DNA from: Flavobacteriales bacterium UBA6772
Lineage (GTDB): Bacteria; Bacteroidota; Bacteroidia; Flavobacteriales; Flavobacteriaceae
Assembly: GCA_905181765.1 (NCBI GenBank)
Contig: CAJIYW010000002.1
Location: 21,414 to 85,413, forward strand
DNA length: 64,000 bases
Direction of reading: 5' to 3'
Both the position numbers and the translations under genes were made by a program. Shown here piece by piece: positions 53,575 to 62,489 of the stretch (positions are counted from its first letter, which is position 1; each line of letters begins with the position of its first letter). The notes under the pieces were generated by a model. That model did no database searches. It was not told where the DNA came from and was given only the letters and a program-made list of their open reading frames with translations.

Positions 53575-54360
53575 TTATACTGCCAAAGAATTTATAAAAC
53601 CTATGGTATGGTTGTTAAACCTTTCTGGTTGTTCTACGTTTACAACATGGCCACAATTGTCTATCACAAAAAGTGAAGCTGTAAGATGTTTTGCAACAAT
53701 ATTTTTTATGGAAGGTAAAAACAAATGATCTTCTGCGCCCATTACATATAAAGTAGGAATTTGAATGTCTTTTGTTCTAAAAAACCTTAATAATGGATTG
53801 ATTTCTGATGTTAATTTAAACCAACGGATAAATTCTTTTTGGTATAGTTTCTTTGCTTCGTTTACAAATAACAATCTAGATTTCTTGTGGTTTTTCTTTG
53901 GCATAATAATAAATGCAAAGAGCTTATAAAGTAGCATGTAAGGAACCACCGATTTAAAGATATTACCAACTTTCATTAGCACTTGAGAACGAAAGTTCAT
54001 CTTTATGATAGCACCACCCATAATCATACTCTTTACCAATTCGGGCCTTTTTTCAGCTAGATTTCTAATTAGAATTGTACCTAAAGAAATACCAATAAAA
54101 TGCGACTTTTCTATCTTGAGAGCATCTATAACTTCTACAATATCTAAAGTAATAGAATCGAAGGTATACTTGGTCTTAAAAGTGTCTTTTAGTTTTATTT
54201 GGCTATTTCCGTGGCCTCGTAAATCTAAAATTAGCACGTTAAAATGTTTTCTAAAATCGCGTACTTGTTTAAACCAAATAGAACTGCTACCTCCTGCACC
54301 ATGCACAAAAGTTACCCATTCTTTAGAAGTTGTATGCGAATATAAATAGTAATTTAACAC
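53575..54360 (-). CDS. alpha/beta hydrolase
   Basis: FVHGAGGSSSIW, GISLGTILIRNLA, catalytic GHVV. Confidence 0.9.
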   Translation of the reverse strand: MLNYYLYSHTTSKEWVTFVHGAGGSSSIWFKQVRDFRKHFNVLILDLRGHGNSQIKLKDTFKTKYTFDSITLDIVEVIDALKIEKSHFIGISLGTILIRNLAEKRPELVKSMIMGGAIIKMNFRSQVLMKVGNIFKSVVPYMLLYKLFAFIIMPKKNHKKSRLLFVNEAKKLYQKEFIRWFKLTSEINPLLRFFRTKDIQIPTLYVMGAEDHLFLPSIKNIVAKHLTASLFVIDNCGHVVNVEQPERFNNHTIGFINSLAV

Positions 54361-54463
54361 TGTTTTTCTTTCAAATTAGAGTACAAAAATAACCTATTTA
54401 TATTTTATAAGATAAGATAGTGCGTTTATTAACGTTTTAAAAATTGCAGTAAAATTGAATTTA

Positions 54464-55793
54464 CTAGTGTTCTTTCTTTTGAACTAGATTTAGTACCACA
54501 AAAACCAATAAAGCAGGCAATACCCAACCTAAACTGTTTTCTGCAAAAGGAATACTACTTTTAATTCCGGTTAAATTTTCTCTAGGAATAATAAACCCAA
54601 GAAAATCTGTAATACTAAAAATAAAAGTTACTAAAACTACGCCTCTAAACACCAATTTAGATGCGTATTTTTCTGGCAGTGTGTTTAATACAATAAGAAT
54701 AATAGTTATTGGGTATAAAAACATGAGTGCGGGCACTGCTAATGTAATTATAAAATCTACTTGATAACTACCCACAATAATTCCAATGATAGAAGCTATT
54801 GCAGCAGTAATAATGTATACTTTTTTAGAATTATTAAAAACACCTTTTATATAATCTGCAGTTCCTGTTACAATACCAACCGCAGTGGTAAAACATGCCA
54901 ACGCAACCAAAATACTTAAAAAAGTAGTTCCGAAATTGCCCAAGGTTTGTGTACTTAAACCTGCCAAAACTTCGGTTCTAGATGCATTTTCTGCAAATGT
55001 TGATGCATACAAAGCACCTGCAAAAATTAAACCTCCATAGATTAAGAGCAAACCTGTACCTGCTATAAAACCTGCTTTTCGAATTAAGGTTCTTTTTGCT
55101 TCAAAGGTAGTATGATTGCTATAGTCTAAAGAAATAATAATTACGGCTCCTACAACCACACCGGCAATGGCATCAAAGGTTTGATACCCTTCTAAAATAC
55201 CGTCTATAAATGGATTTTCAAAACCAGATGTTCCTAAAATAGCTGGAGAAGCAAAGAAAGAAAGACCAATAATTACCAATAAAATAAGCACAATTATAGG
55301 TGTTAAAAAGGTACCAATTAAGACTAATAATTCTAGATCTATTTACCGCAAACAGAAATACTAATAGAAAATAAACAATACTTGTTAGAATTGGCGGCGT
55401 ATCAAAAAATGGCTGAATTGCCATTTCATGCGTTACTGCAGCTGTTCTTGGAGACGGAATGGCTATGGCAATACTATAAATTAAGAAACAAAATAGCGTG
55501 CTAAAAGCAGGAGAAACCTTCTTCCCGAAATCATACAATGTTCCTTGTAATTTTGCATGTGCAAAAATTGCTAAAATAGGAATGGTAATTCCCGTAATAA
55601 TGAATCCTAAAACTACAATCCACCAATCTACGCCTGCTTTTACCCCTAAAGTTGGCGGTAAAATTAAATTTCCTGCTCCGAAAAAGAGTGAAAATAGTGC
55701 AAAACCGGCAATCCAAATTTCTTTTGTTTTGTTCATTGTAATTCTTGTCTTCGTGCCGGAAATATACATATTTTTGTGTGATGCAAAAATCAT
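54464..55793 (-). pseudogene. BrnQ-type branched-chain amino acid carrier, frameshifted
   Basis: ORFs 55218..55793 and 54464..55291. Removing one A in AGTCTTAATTGG joins NRSRIISL-IGTFLTPIIVLILLVIIGLSFFASPAILG. Confidence 0.82.
55769..55776 (+). promoter_or_regulatory. Bacteroidota -7 promoter element TATTTTTG
   Basis: TAnnTTTG match just upstream of ATG 55781. Confidence 0.4.
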
Positions 55794-56567
55794 TAACTTT
55801 TAAAAATGCAAATATTTCTTTTTCTGATCAAGGAACAGGAACTGCTGTTGTTTTAATTCATGGGTTTTTAGAGAATGCCACTATGTGGAAAAACGTTATA
55901 CCCGAGATTTCTAAAAGAAACAGAGTAGTTACTATTGATTTGTTAGGGCATGGAAAAACAGACTGTCATAGGCTATATTCATACCATGGAGTTATTTGCA
56001 GAAACTATTGCAGCAGTTTTAAAAAAGTTAAGAATTCGAAAATGTATTTTAGTTGGTCATTCTTTGGGTGGTTATATTGCCTTGGCTTTTGCAGAGAAAC
56101 ATCCGCAGAAAGTAAAAGGGCTGTGTTTAATGAACGCTACCTCTAATGAAGATACTTCAGAACGCAAAGCATTGCGTTTGCGTGCCAACAAAATGATTAC
56201 TAGTAACTTTAGAAATATGGTACGTATGTCTTTTGCCAATTTGTTTGGCCCAAAAAGCAAAACCATCTTTAAAAAGGAAATAGAATTAGCCGTTTTTGAA
56301 GCTCTACAAACATCCATGCAAGGTTATATTGCTGCGCAAGAAGGCATGCAATTACGTACAAACAGAAACCACGTTTTAACTGACAATAGTTTTAATAAAT
56401 TATTAATTATTGGCAAGAAAGATCCTGTTTTAGATTTTGAAACTTCTTTAAACGAAGCTAAAAAAACAAACTCTGCAATTGTTGTTTTCCAAAACGGACA
56501 CATGCCTCATATTGAAAATAAGCTGGCATTAAATGATGCTTTGAAAGAATTTATGAAAATTTGCTAA
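55781..56567 (+). pseudogene. alpha/beta hydrolase, frameshifted
   Basis: MQKSLTFKNANISFSDQGTGTAVVLIHGFLENATMWKNV...DLLGHGKTDC in one frame, then IGYIHTMELFAETIAAVLKKLRIRKCILVGHSLGGYIALAFAEKHP in another; break near 55966. Confidence 0.8.
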
Positions 56568-56933
56568 AGGTGGCTTCATCAATAAAAAAGGCCTAACTTT
56601 ATTTAGTACTCTGTAGAGCCGAGGTTGCTACTTCTTATAATTTAAAAAAAACTAAAGAATATCTTATTAAAATAAGACTCTAACTTACAGAATGAATGGT
56701 TTCCTTGAACAAAATAGGTGCTTTAAAAGACACACTTCTATTGATGCGAGTATGAGACCAATTTAAATGCTCTAAGCAGAAGATATTTATCTTTTAAAGC
56801 ATCTACAAACTATTTATTTGACAACCTGAAGACAACCCATATCTTTTTTATTTAACCCTAAAGACTAAAAAAACTGATTGCAACTATTTAATTTTTAAAT
56901 AAAAAATCTTATTTTTAGACAATTGCAAAAAAA

Positions 56934-58088
56934 ATGAAAAAACTCCCTACTGTTCTTTTAGAACGAAAAACGCACAGAAAACAGTCTAGAATACTTATTA
57001 AATTTAAATATAACGAAGTATTAATTGTTTTAATGCGAAGCCTTAAGAATGCTTTCTGGAGCGCTACCTTAAAATGTTGGTGTATAGAAGACACAGCAGA
57101 AAATCTGAATTTAATAGTTGTACTGCTTAAAAATAAAGCCGTTATCAATTCAGAACACTTGCAGAAGAAAAATCTTTATAAGCGCCAATTAAATGAAATT
57201 CAGAAAACACTTTTAAATAATTTTTTTATCTATTTAAGAGGCAAGAGGTATCGTAAAAGTACAATTGATACATATGTTTTTTTTGTAGCAGACTTTATTG
57301 CTTTTCATACAAAAAAAGATCTAAATTCTTTAGACAGCAGAAGTGTAGAAGAGTATTTAGAGGTTGTTTTTATAAAGCGAAAATATGCCATTAGTACTCA
57401 AAGGCAGTTTATAAGTGCCTTAAAATTATTTATTGTTTTCTACCCAGAAACAATGATAAATGATTTAGAGTTAGCCCGGCCAAAAAGATCTAAAAAATTA
57501 CCAAATGTGTTGGCGCCAGAAGATATTGTTACCATATTACAGGTAACAAAAAACTTAAAACATCGAGCAATTATTGCATTATTATATTCTTCTGGTTTGC
57601 GTGTTGGTGAAGTTACTGCCTTAGAATTATCTCATATAGATATCGGTAGAAATCAGCTAAAAGTTGTTTCTGGAAAAGGCAGAAAAGACAGGTTTGTAGT
57701 TTTAGCACAGACATTTTTACCTCTTTTAAATAACTATTTAATTACTTACAAGCCTCATTTTTATTTTATAGAAGGACCTAATAAAAAAAGGTATTCAGAA
57801 AGTAGTATTCGTAAATTCTTGCACAATAGCGTTGCATTGGCTGGTATAAAAAAACATGTTACACCGCACACTTTAAGACATAGTTATGCAACTCATTTAT
57901 TAGAAAACGGTGTTAGTTTACGCCATATTCAAGAGCTTTTAGGACACTCTAAGCCAGAGACAACAATGATTTACACCCATATAGCAAAAAAAGATTTATT
58001 AGAAATTCAAAGTCCTTTAGATGCGATTTTATTATCTTTAAACAAAAATGCTAATCGAGAACAAAAGTTCCTCTTATCCGGAAATTGA
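56934..58088 (+). CDS. tyrosine-type site-specific recombinase (integron integrase-like, IntI/XerC-D family)
   Basis: SAM-like core-binding domain and catalytic R (SSGLRVGE), K (GKGRKDR), H-x-x-R (HTLRHS), H (LLGHS), Y (TTMIYTH); ends ...IQSPLDAI. About 75 aa N-terminal extension. Confidence 0.93.
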   Translation: MKKLPTVLLERKTHRKQSRILIKFKYNEVLIVLMRSLKNAFWSATLKCWCIEDTAENLNLIVVLLKNKAVINSEHLQKKNLYKRQLNEIQKTLLNNFFIYLRGKRYRKSTIDTYVFFVADFIAFHTKKDLNSLDSRSVEEYLEVVFIKRKYAISTQRQFISALKLFIVFYPETMINDLELARPKRSKKLPNVLAPEDIVTILQVTKNLKHRAIIALLYSSGLRVGEVTALELSHIDIGRNQLKVVSGKGRKDRFVVLAQTFLPLLNNYLITYKPHFYFIEGPNKKRYSESSIRKFLHNSVALAGIKKHVTPHTLRHSYATHLLENGVSLRHIQELLGHSKPETTMIYTHIAKKDLLEIQSPLDAILLSLNKNANREQKFLLSGN

Positions 58089-58139
58089 GACCCGTAAACG
58101 GGAACTTTGTGCTCCATATAACCAGTTGTGGTTAATACC
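58057..58139 (+). repeat. candidate attI-like site at the 3' end of the recombinase gene
   Basis: Inverted repeat GAGAACAAAAGTTCC / GGGAACTTTGTGCTC around CCCGTAAACGGG, then core GTTGTGGTTA (58126..58135) at the first cassette boundary. Confidence 0.5.
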
Positions 58140-58156
58140 GAAAACCCAGAAACCGA

Positions 58157-58951
58157 GTGAATAAAACAGTATTTGAAATTACCAAAATGGATTGTCCTTC
58201 AGAGGAAAATCTCATCCGAATGAAATTGGACGGAATTTCAAGTATTGCGAATTTGGACTTTGACATTACTAATCGAAAATTGACGGTTTTTCACAGCGGA
58301 GAAATTGACCAAATCGAAAAGTCCGTTATCGAACTGAATTTAGGCGGAAAAAAAATCTCGACTGAACAAACCGACCAAACGGAATTTAAAGAAAACGCAA
58401 ACCAAAAAAAGCTACTTTGGTCTGTACTTGCAATAAATTTTACCTTTTTCATAATCGAAATGACAACAGGAATTATCTCAAAATCAATGGGACTTGTTGC
58501 AGATAGTTTAGATATGCTTGCCGACAGTTTTGTTTACGGAATTAGTTTGTTTGCGGTTGGCGGAACTTTGATTAAGAAAAAGCGGATTGCGAAACTTGCT
58601 GGATATTTTCAAATCACACTTGCGATTATCGGATTTGTGGAAGTTTTAAGGAGGTTTTTCGGAGACGAGAAACTTCCGAATTTTTCGACAATGATTATCG
58701 TTTCGATTTTTGCACTTATCGCAAACGGAATTTGTCTTTACATTTTACAAAAGTCAAAAAGTAAAGAAGAAGCTCATATGAAAGCAAGTATGATTTTCAC
58801 TTCTAATGACGTGATTATAAATTTGGGAGTAATAATCGCAGGAATTTTAGTAAATTGGTTAAGTTCAAATAAACCAGATTTGATTATCGGAACAATCGTT
58901 TTTATTTTGGTAATTCAAGGTGCATTTAGAATATTGAAATTAAGTAAATAA
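58157..58951 (+). CDS. cation diffusion facilitator family transporter with N-terminal HMA-like domain (cassette 1)
   Basis: FEITKMDCPSEENLIRMKLDGI...; IIEMTTGIISKSMGLVADSLDMLADSFVYGISL (CDF signature). GTG start. Confidence 0.85.
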   Translation: MNKTVFEITKMDCPSEENLIRMKLDGISSIANLDFDITNRKLTVFHSGEIDQIEKSVIELNLGGKKISTEQTDQTEFKENANQKKLLWSVLAINFTFFIIEMTTGIISKSMGLVADSLDMLADSFVYGISLFAVGGTLIKKKRIAKLAGYFQITLAIIGFVEVLRRFFGDEKLPNFSTMIIVSIFALIANGICLYILQKSKSKEEAHMKASMIFTSNDVIINLGVIIAGILVNWLSSNKPDLIIGTIVFILVIQGAFRILKLSK

Positions 58952-58956
58952 AATAA

Positions 58957-59093
58957 GTACTAACCACAACAACGTGTATAATTCATTCCTAGTTATAGCC
59001 TACTTACGAAAGTCCTCTCGGACTTTCTATCTGTGATTTATTTGCTAACTTTAGTGCTTAAACCACGCAACGAAATCATACACAAAACCGTTG
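58957..59093 (+). repeat. attC-like site 1
   Basis: CAAC-AAC-GTGTATAATTCATT ... GAAAGTCC-TCTC-GGACTTTC ... CGAAATCATACAC-AAAACC-GTTG. Confidence 0.75.
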
Positions 59094-59112
59094 TACCCAA
59101 GCATACATTAAA

Positions 59113-59684
59113 TGAATATACTTGCAACTAGATGGTGAAATAGAAAGCTGAGAAAGAAATTGTATTTCAGACCTATTACAATTGGAAGATTTTGATGATT
59201 GCATAAATTTATTCGACGGAAAACATGTAGCAAAATGCTTAGGAATGGACTCAAATCTTGCTGGAAAAAGCAATGTGTGATTAATATGGATTCGAGATGA
59301 AACTGTTAACTTGGAGACGCAAAACGATTTCGGTGTAATGAATGTTTTAATCAGATAAACTGACAATTCTATTAATAGGTCTATGCGGAGTACTTATTCA
59401 CTCGATTCCAAATGTTGAACGTTTGGAGCTTGGATATTCTATTCGTCCTAAATATTGGCACAAAGGAGCATGCATCTGAATCTGCTATTAAATGTAAGTC
59501 AATTCTGCATTTGAAAGATAATCGATCTGATTCTTTAAGATCAATGGCTCACTGTTGAAATTATACTGGTGCTGAAAAAGTTGCTTTAAAGAAATGGAAC
59601 GTCAGTCATTTTGGAACAGATTCAATAGACTCTTATGAAGGATCATCCTGTGAACATTATTTCGGAATTTATAAAGACAAGTAA
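59113..59684 (+). pseudogene. GNAT family N-acetyltransferase remnant (cassette 2)
   Basis: Pieces in different frames: LRKKLYFRPITIGRF; EDFDDCINLFDGKHVAKCLGMDSNLAGKSNV*; LCGVLIHSIPNVERLELGYSIRPKYWHKGA; ASESAIKCKSILHLKDN; GAEKVALKKWNVSHFGTDSIDSYEGSSCEHYFGIYKDK*. Confidence 0.75.
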
Positions 59685-59709
59685 TTAATAGATGGAAGAG
59701 ATAAAAAGC

Positions 59710-59843
59710 CACTGGACAACACCGTATATAATTTATTGCTAGTTCTAGCCTACTTACGAAAGTCCTCGCGGACTTTCTTGGTCGGTAATTATTTACTAAA
59801 TTAGTTGCTTGAAACACGCAACAAACCATATACAACAACGTTG
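59710..59843 (+). repeat. attC-like site 2
   Basis: CAAC-ACC-GTATATAATTTATTGC ... GAAAGTCC-TCGC-GGACTTTC ... GCAACAAACCATATAC-AACAAC-GTTG. Confidence 0.78.
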
Positions 59844-59864
59844 GCTTCAATACAATGAAATACT

Positions 59865-61818
59865 ATGAAAAAATCAACTTTATTATCAAACCTGTTTCTT
59901 TTGTTATCAACAATAATTTTTGCACAAACTAATGTTTCTGGTGTTATTACTTCAGATTCTACTTGGAGCTTGCTAACAGCCCTTATATTTTAACCGGAAG
60001 CGTTTTAGTGCCCGATGGAGTTACTTTAACTATTGAAGCCGGGGTTACGGTAAAATTTAATTCAGGACTTTATATTAAAAATGAAGGAGTTATTACAGCT
60101 GTTGGGACTAGTAGCAATAAGATTACTTTTGAATCTAGTTCAGTATCTCCTGCAAAATCTGACTGGAGTGGAATAAGAATACGTCCAACAGGTGGCTCTG
60201 CCATTGATGGAAGCCAAAATTATTCCTCAGGTTCTCAATTTAAATATGTATTATTCAAGCACGCTGATATAGGTTTATACTTTATGATGCTGGTTTACAT
60301 GTTTCTTATACTGAATTTGATACAAATAATTAGAAGTTTGAAATCAGAAAAACTGATGGGGTTGTAATTGATAATTCAACTTTACTGAAATACAGCTGGA
60401 ATTTGGTCTGAATATGAAGACTTATTCTCCCAGATGATACTACGGGAAATATTTCTAATACATTTATTAAAAATAGTAATTTTTCAGCAAACTAATTATG
60501 GAATAGACTTGATTATGAATCAAAGAGATTTTGAAAATTTAAATATTACTACAAATATGATCTAAGACAATAATATTGGTATTGATTTTGGTGGTGGTGG
60601 TTATGGACTCAGAGTTCATAGTGTTTTAATAGTGAAAATATAGTTTATAACAAGTCTGGATGGTCATGGTCAAATTTAGGACAGAGTTTATGGATCTGGA
60701 ACGAACTGCTGATAGATTATCCTTTAGAATGTCATAAAAATATTATTGTTAAACAATCTGGTGTTTAGGAATGTTGTGGAATATCTCCAGGTGTTAAATT
60801 TAAAATTCATAAAATATATTAATACCCAAGTAAAGCTGATGTCAATAGTTATTCCCAATTGGCTCTCCTATTTTACAGGTGAACATCTAAAATGATTTGA
60901 TAACAAATTTAATAGTTTCAAATGGAACATGCTTAATTTTGGAAGTTCTTCAGCTCTATCATGCAATAAATACTTTCTATAATACTTTATAGGCAATCCT
61001 TCTAGACAATATATTCTCTATATTGAATATGGAACAGGACATGTTTTTATAATAATAATTTTTACCTCAAGTTAACAGCTTATTTTTTAAAAATCAAACG
61101 TCAATTCTATTAATGCAGAAAACAATTACTGGGGGACATTAACTGAATCAGAAATTCAAGCAGCGATTTATGATTATTCATGATGATTTTGATTTAGGAG
61201 CGTTGACTACTCACCTTTTTCAACTGCTCTAAACACTACAGCTCCAATTTCTCCACCATCAAATGTGACTAAATCTGTCTCAGGTTCTGATGTGGTATTA
61301 AATTGGTCAGCTAATGGAGAATCAGATATTGCAGGATATAAATTATATTATGGATCTCCTACGGGATATTCTTATAGCACTACTGTAGATTTAGGAAATG
61401 TAACAACTTATACAGTTACTGGTGGAGATATAGCTACTGAATATGCTATAACTGCTTATGACTCAAGTTTAGATGGAACAGATGATATGGTAGATGGAAA
61501 TGAGAGTTGGTTTTCTGTTTCTAGTGAGAATACATCTTCATTATCATTAAATGACTTAATTGATTTAAAACACTCAAAGGTTTATCCAAACCCTGCTAAT
61601 ATCGAACTAAATATTGAACTAAGTAATAATTTAACATTTATAAAAGGAGATTGGTGGTTGTTGAGAACAACTTTAAGATATTCACCAAATTTAAACATTG
61701 AATATCTGAATAAAAATTTAAGCCTTCAACATTTAGAATTTAATTTTATTCAGCTTGTTGTGTACCCACAAAGATTAAGTAAGTATAAGAATTATAGTAG
61801 CTAACAATGGCTATAATT
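59865..61818 (+). pseudogene. secreted right-handed beta-helix/FnIII-like protein with T9SS C-terminal sorting domain (cassette 3), heavily decayed
   Basis: MKKSTLLSNLFLLLSTIIFAQTNVSGVITSDSTW, then frameshift to ELANSPYILTGSVLVPDGVTLTIEAGVTVKFNSG; later DVVLNWSANGESDIAGYKLYYG; KVYPNPANIELNIELSNN; ends in another frame as IRIIVANNGYN*. Confidence 0.75.
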
Positions 61819-61990
61819 AATACGGGTTTTGGTGCTTAACCCAAAGTTTAGAGCTTTTAACCAAGTCCGCCAAATCTTTTGATTTGGCTTTATAAAGAAA
61901 AAGATAAAACAAAATAAAAAGTTTTGGCTAAGTGCTTAATCGGAAATTAATTACTTTTAATTCCCGTACTAACCATAGCCGTAGCAATTG
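61799..61990 (+). repeat. attC-like site 3
   Basis: AGCTAAC-AAT-GGCTATAATTAATACGGG ... GCCAAATC-TTTT-GATTTGGC ... CCCGTACTAACCATAGCC-GTAGCA-ATTG. Confidence 0.72.
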
Positions 61991-62009
61991 TGTTTAATTA
62001 ACGATAAGT

Positions 62010-62483
62010 ATGAACAAAGAAATAAACAATGATAATCCTGGAGTCAAAATACCTCCTCCAATAATCTTTATTGGATTTGGATTATTTGGGGGTTTAATAA
62101 ATTATTTAAAGCCGTTAACAATTACAGGTCCTTCCTGGCTCGTATATTTGGGCGTATTAATTTTAATTGGATCATTCCTTGGGTTTGGCTATATGATCAA
62201 TTTTTATAAAAAGAATGAGACTGAAATAGAGCCAACCAAAACTACCTTTAAAATAATTACATCTGGTCTATATAGACACTCTAGAAACCCTGTATATATA
62301 ATATTATGTGCAGGTCCGGTTGGTTTAGGGTTTATTTTCATGACTTATTGGGCCATTTTTGCATTCATCCCTGCACTAATAGTCATATACTTTACTGCCG
62401 TTAAAAAAGAAGAACAATACCTTGAAAAAAAGTTCGGGCAAGAATATTTAGACTATAAAAAGAAAGTCAGAAGATGGATTTAA
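62010..62483 (+). CDS. isoprenylcysteine carboxylmethyltransferase-family membrane protein (cassette 4)
   Basis: TSGLYRHSRNPVYIILCAGPVGLGF ... EEQYLEKKFGQEYLDYKKKVRRW. Confidence 0.88.
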   Translation: MNKEINNDNPGVKIPPPIIFIGFGLFGGLINYLKPLTITGPSWLVYLGVLILIGSFLGFGYMINFYKKNETEIEPTKTTFKIITSGLYRHSRNPVYIILCAGPVGLGFIFMTYWAIFAFIPALIVIYFTAVKKEEQYLEKKFGQEYLDYKKKVRRWI

Positions 62484-62489
62484 AAAACT

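Noticed and set aside
56878-56928. Two TTGCAA elements upstream of the recombinase as possible operator or recombination sites
   Set aside because: Short, AT-rich and self-palindromic; could occur by chance, and no other support.
56570-56930. Possible additional cassette site upstream of the recombinase
   Set aside because: Contains no CAAC/GTTG palindrome with the spacing seen in sites 1-4.
59076-59366. 96 aa minus-strand ORF in cassette 2
   Set aside because: Antisense to the clearer GNAT remnant.
58957-59843. IS or MITE terminal inverted repeats
   Set aside because: No transposase ORF or target duplication seen; four non-identical sites with cassette-specific ends fit a cassette array better.
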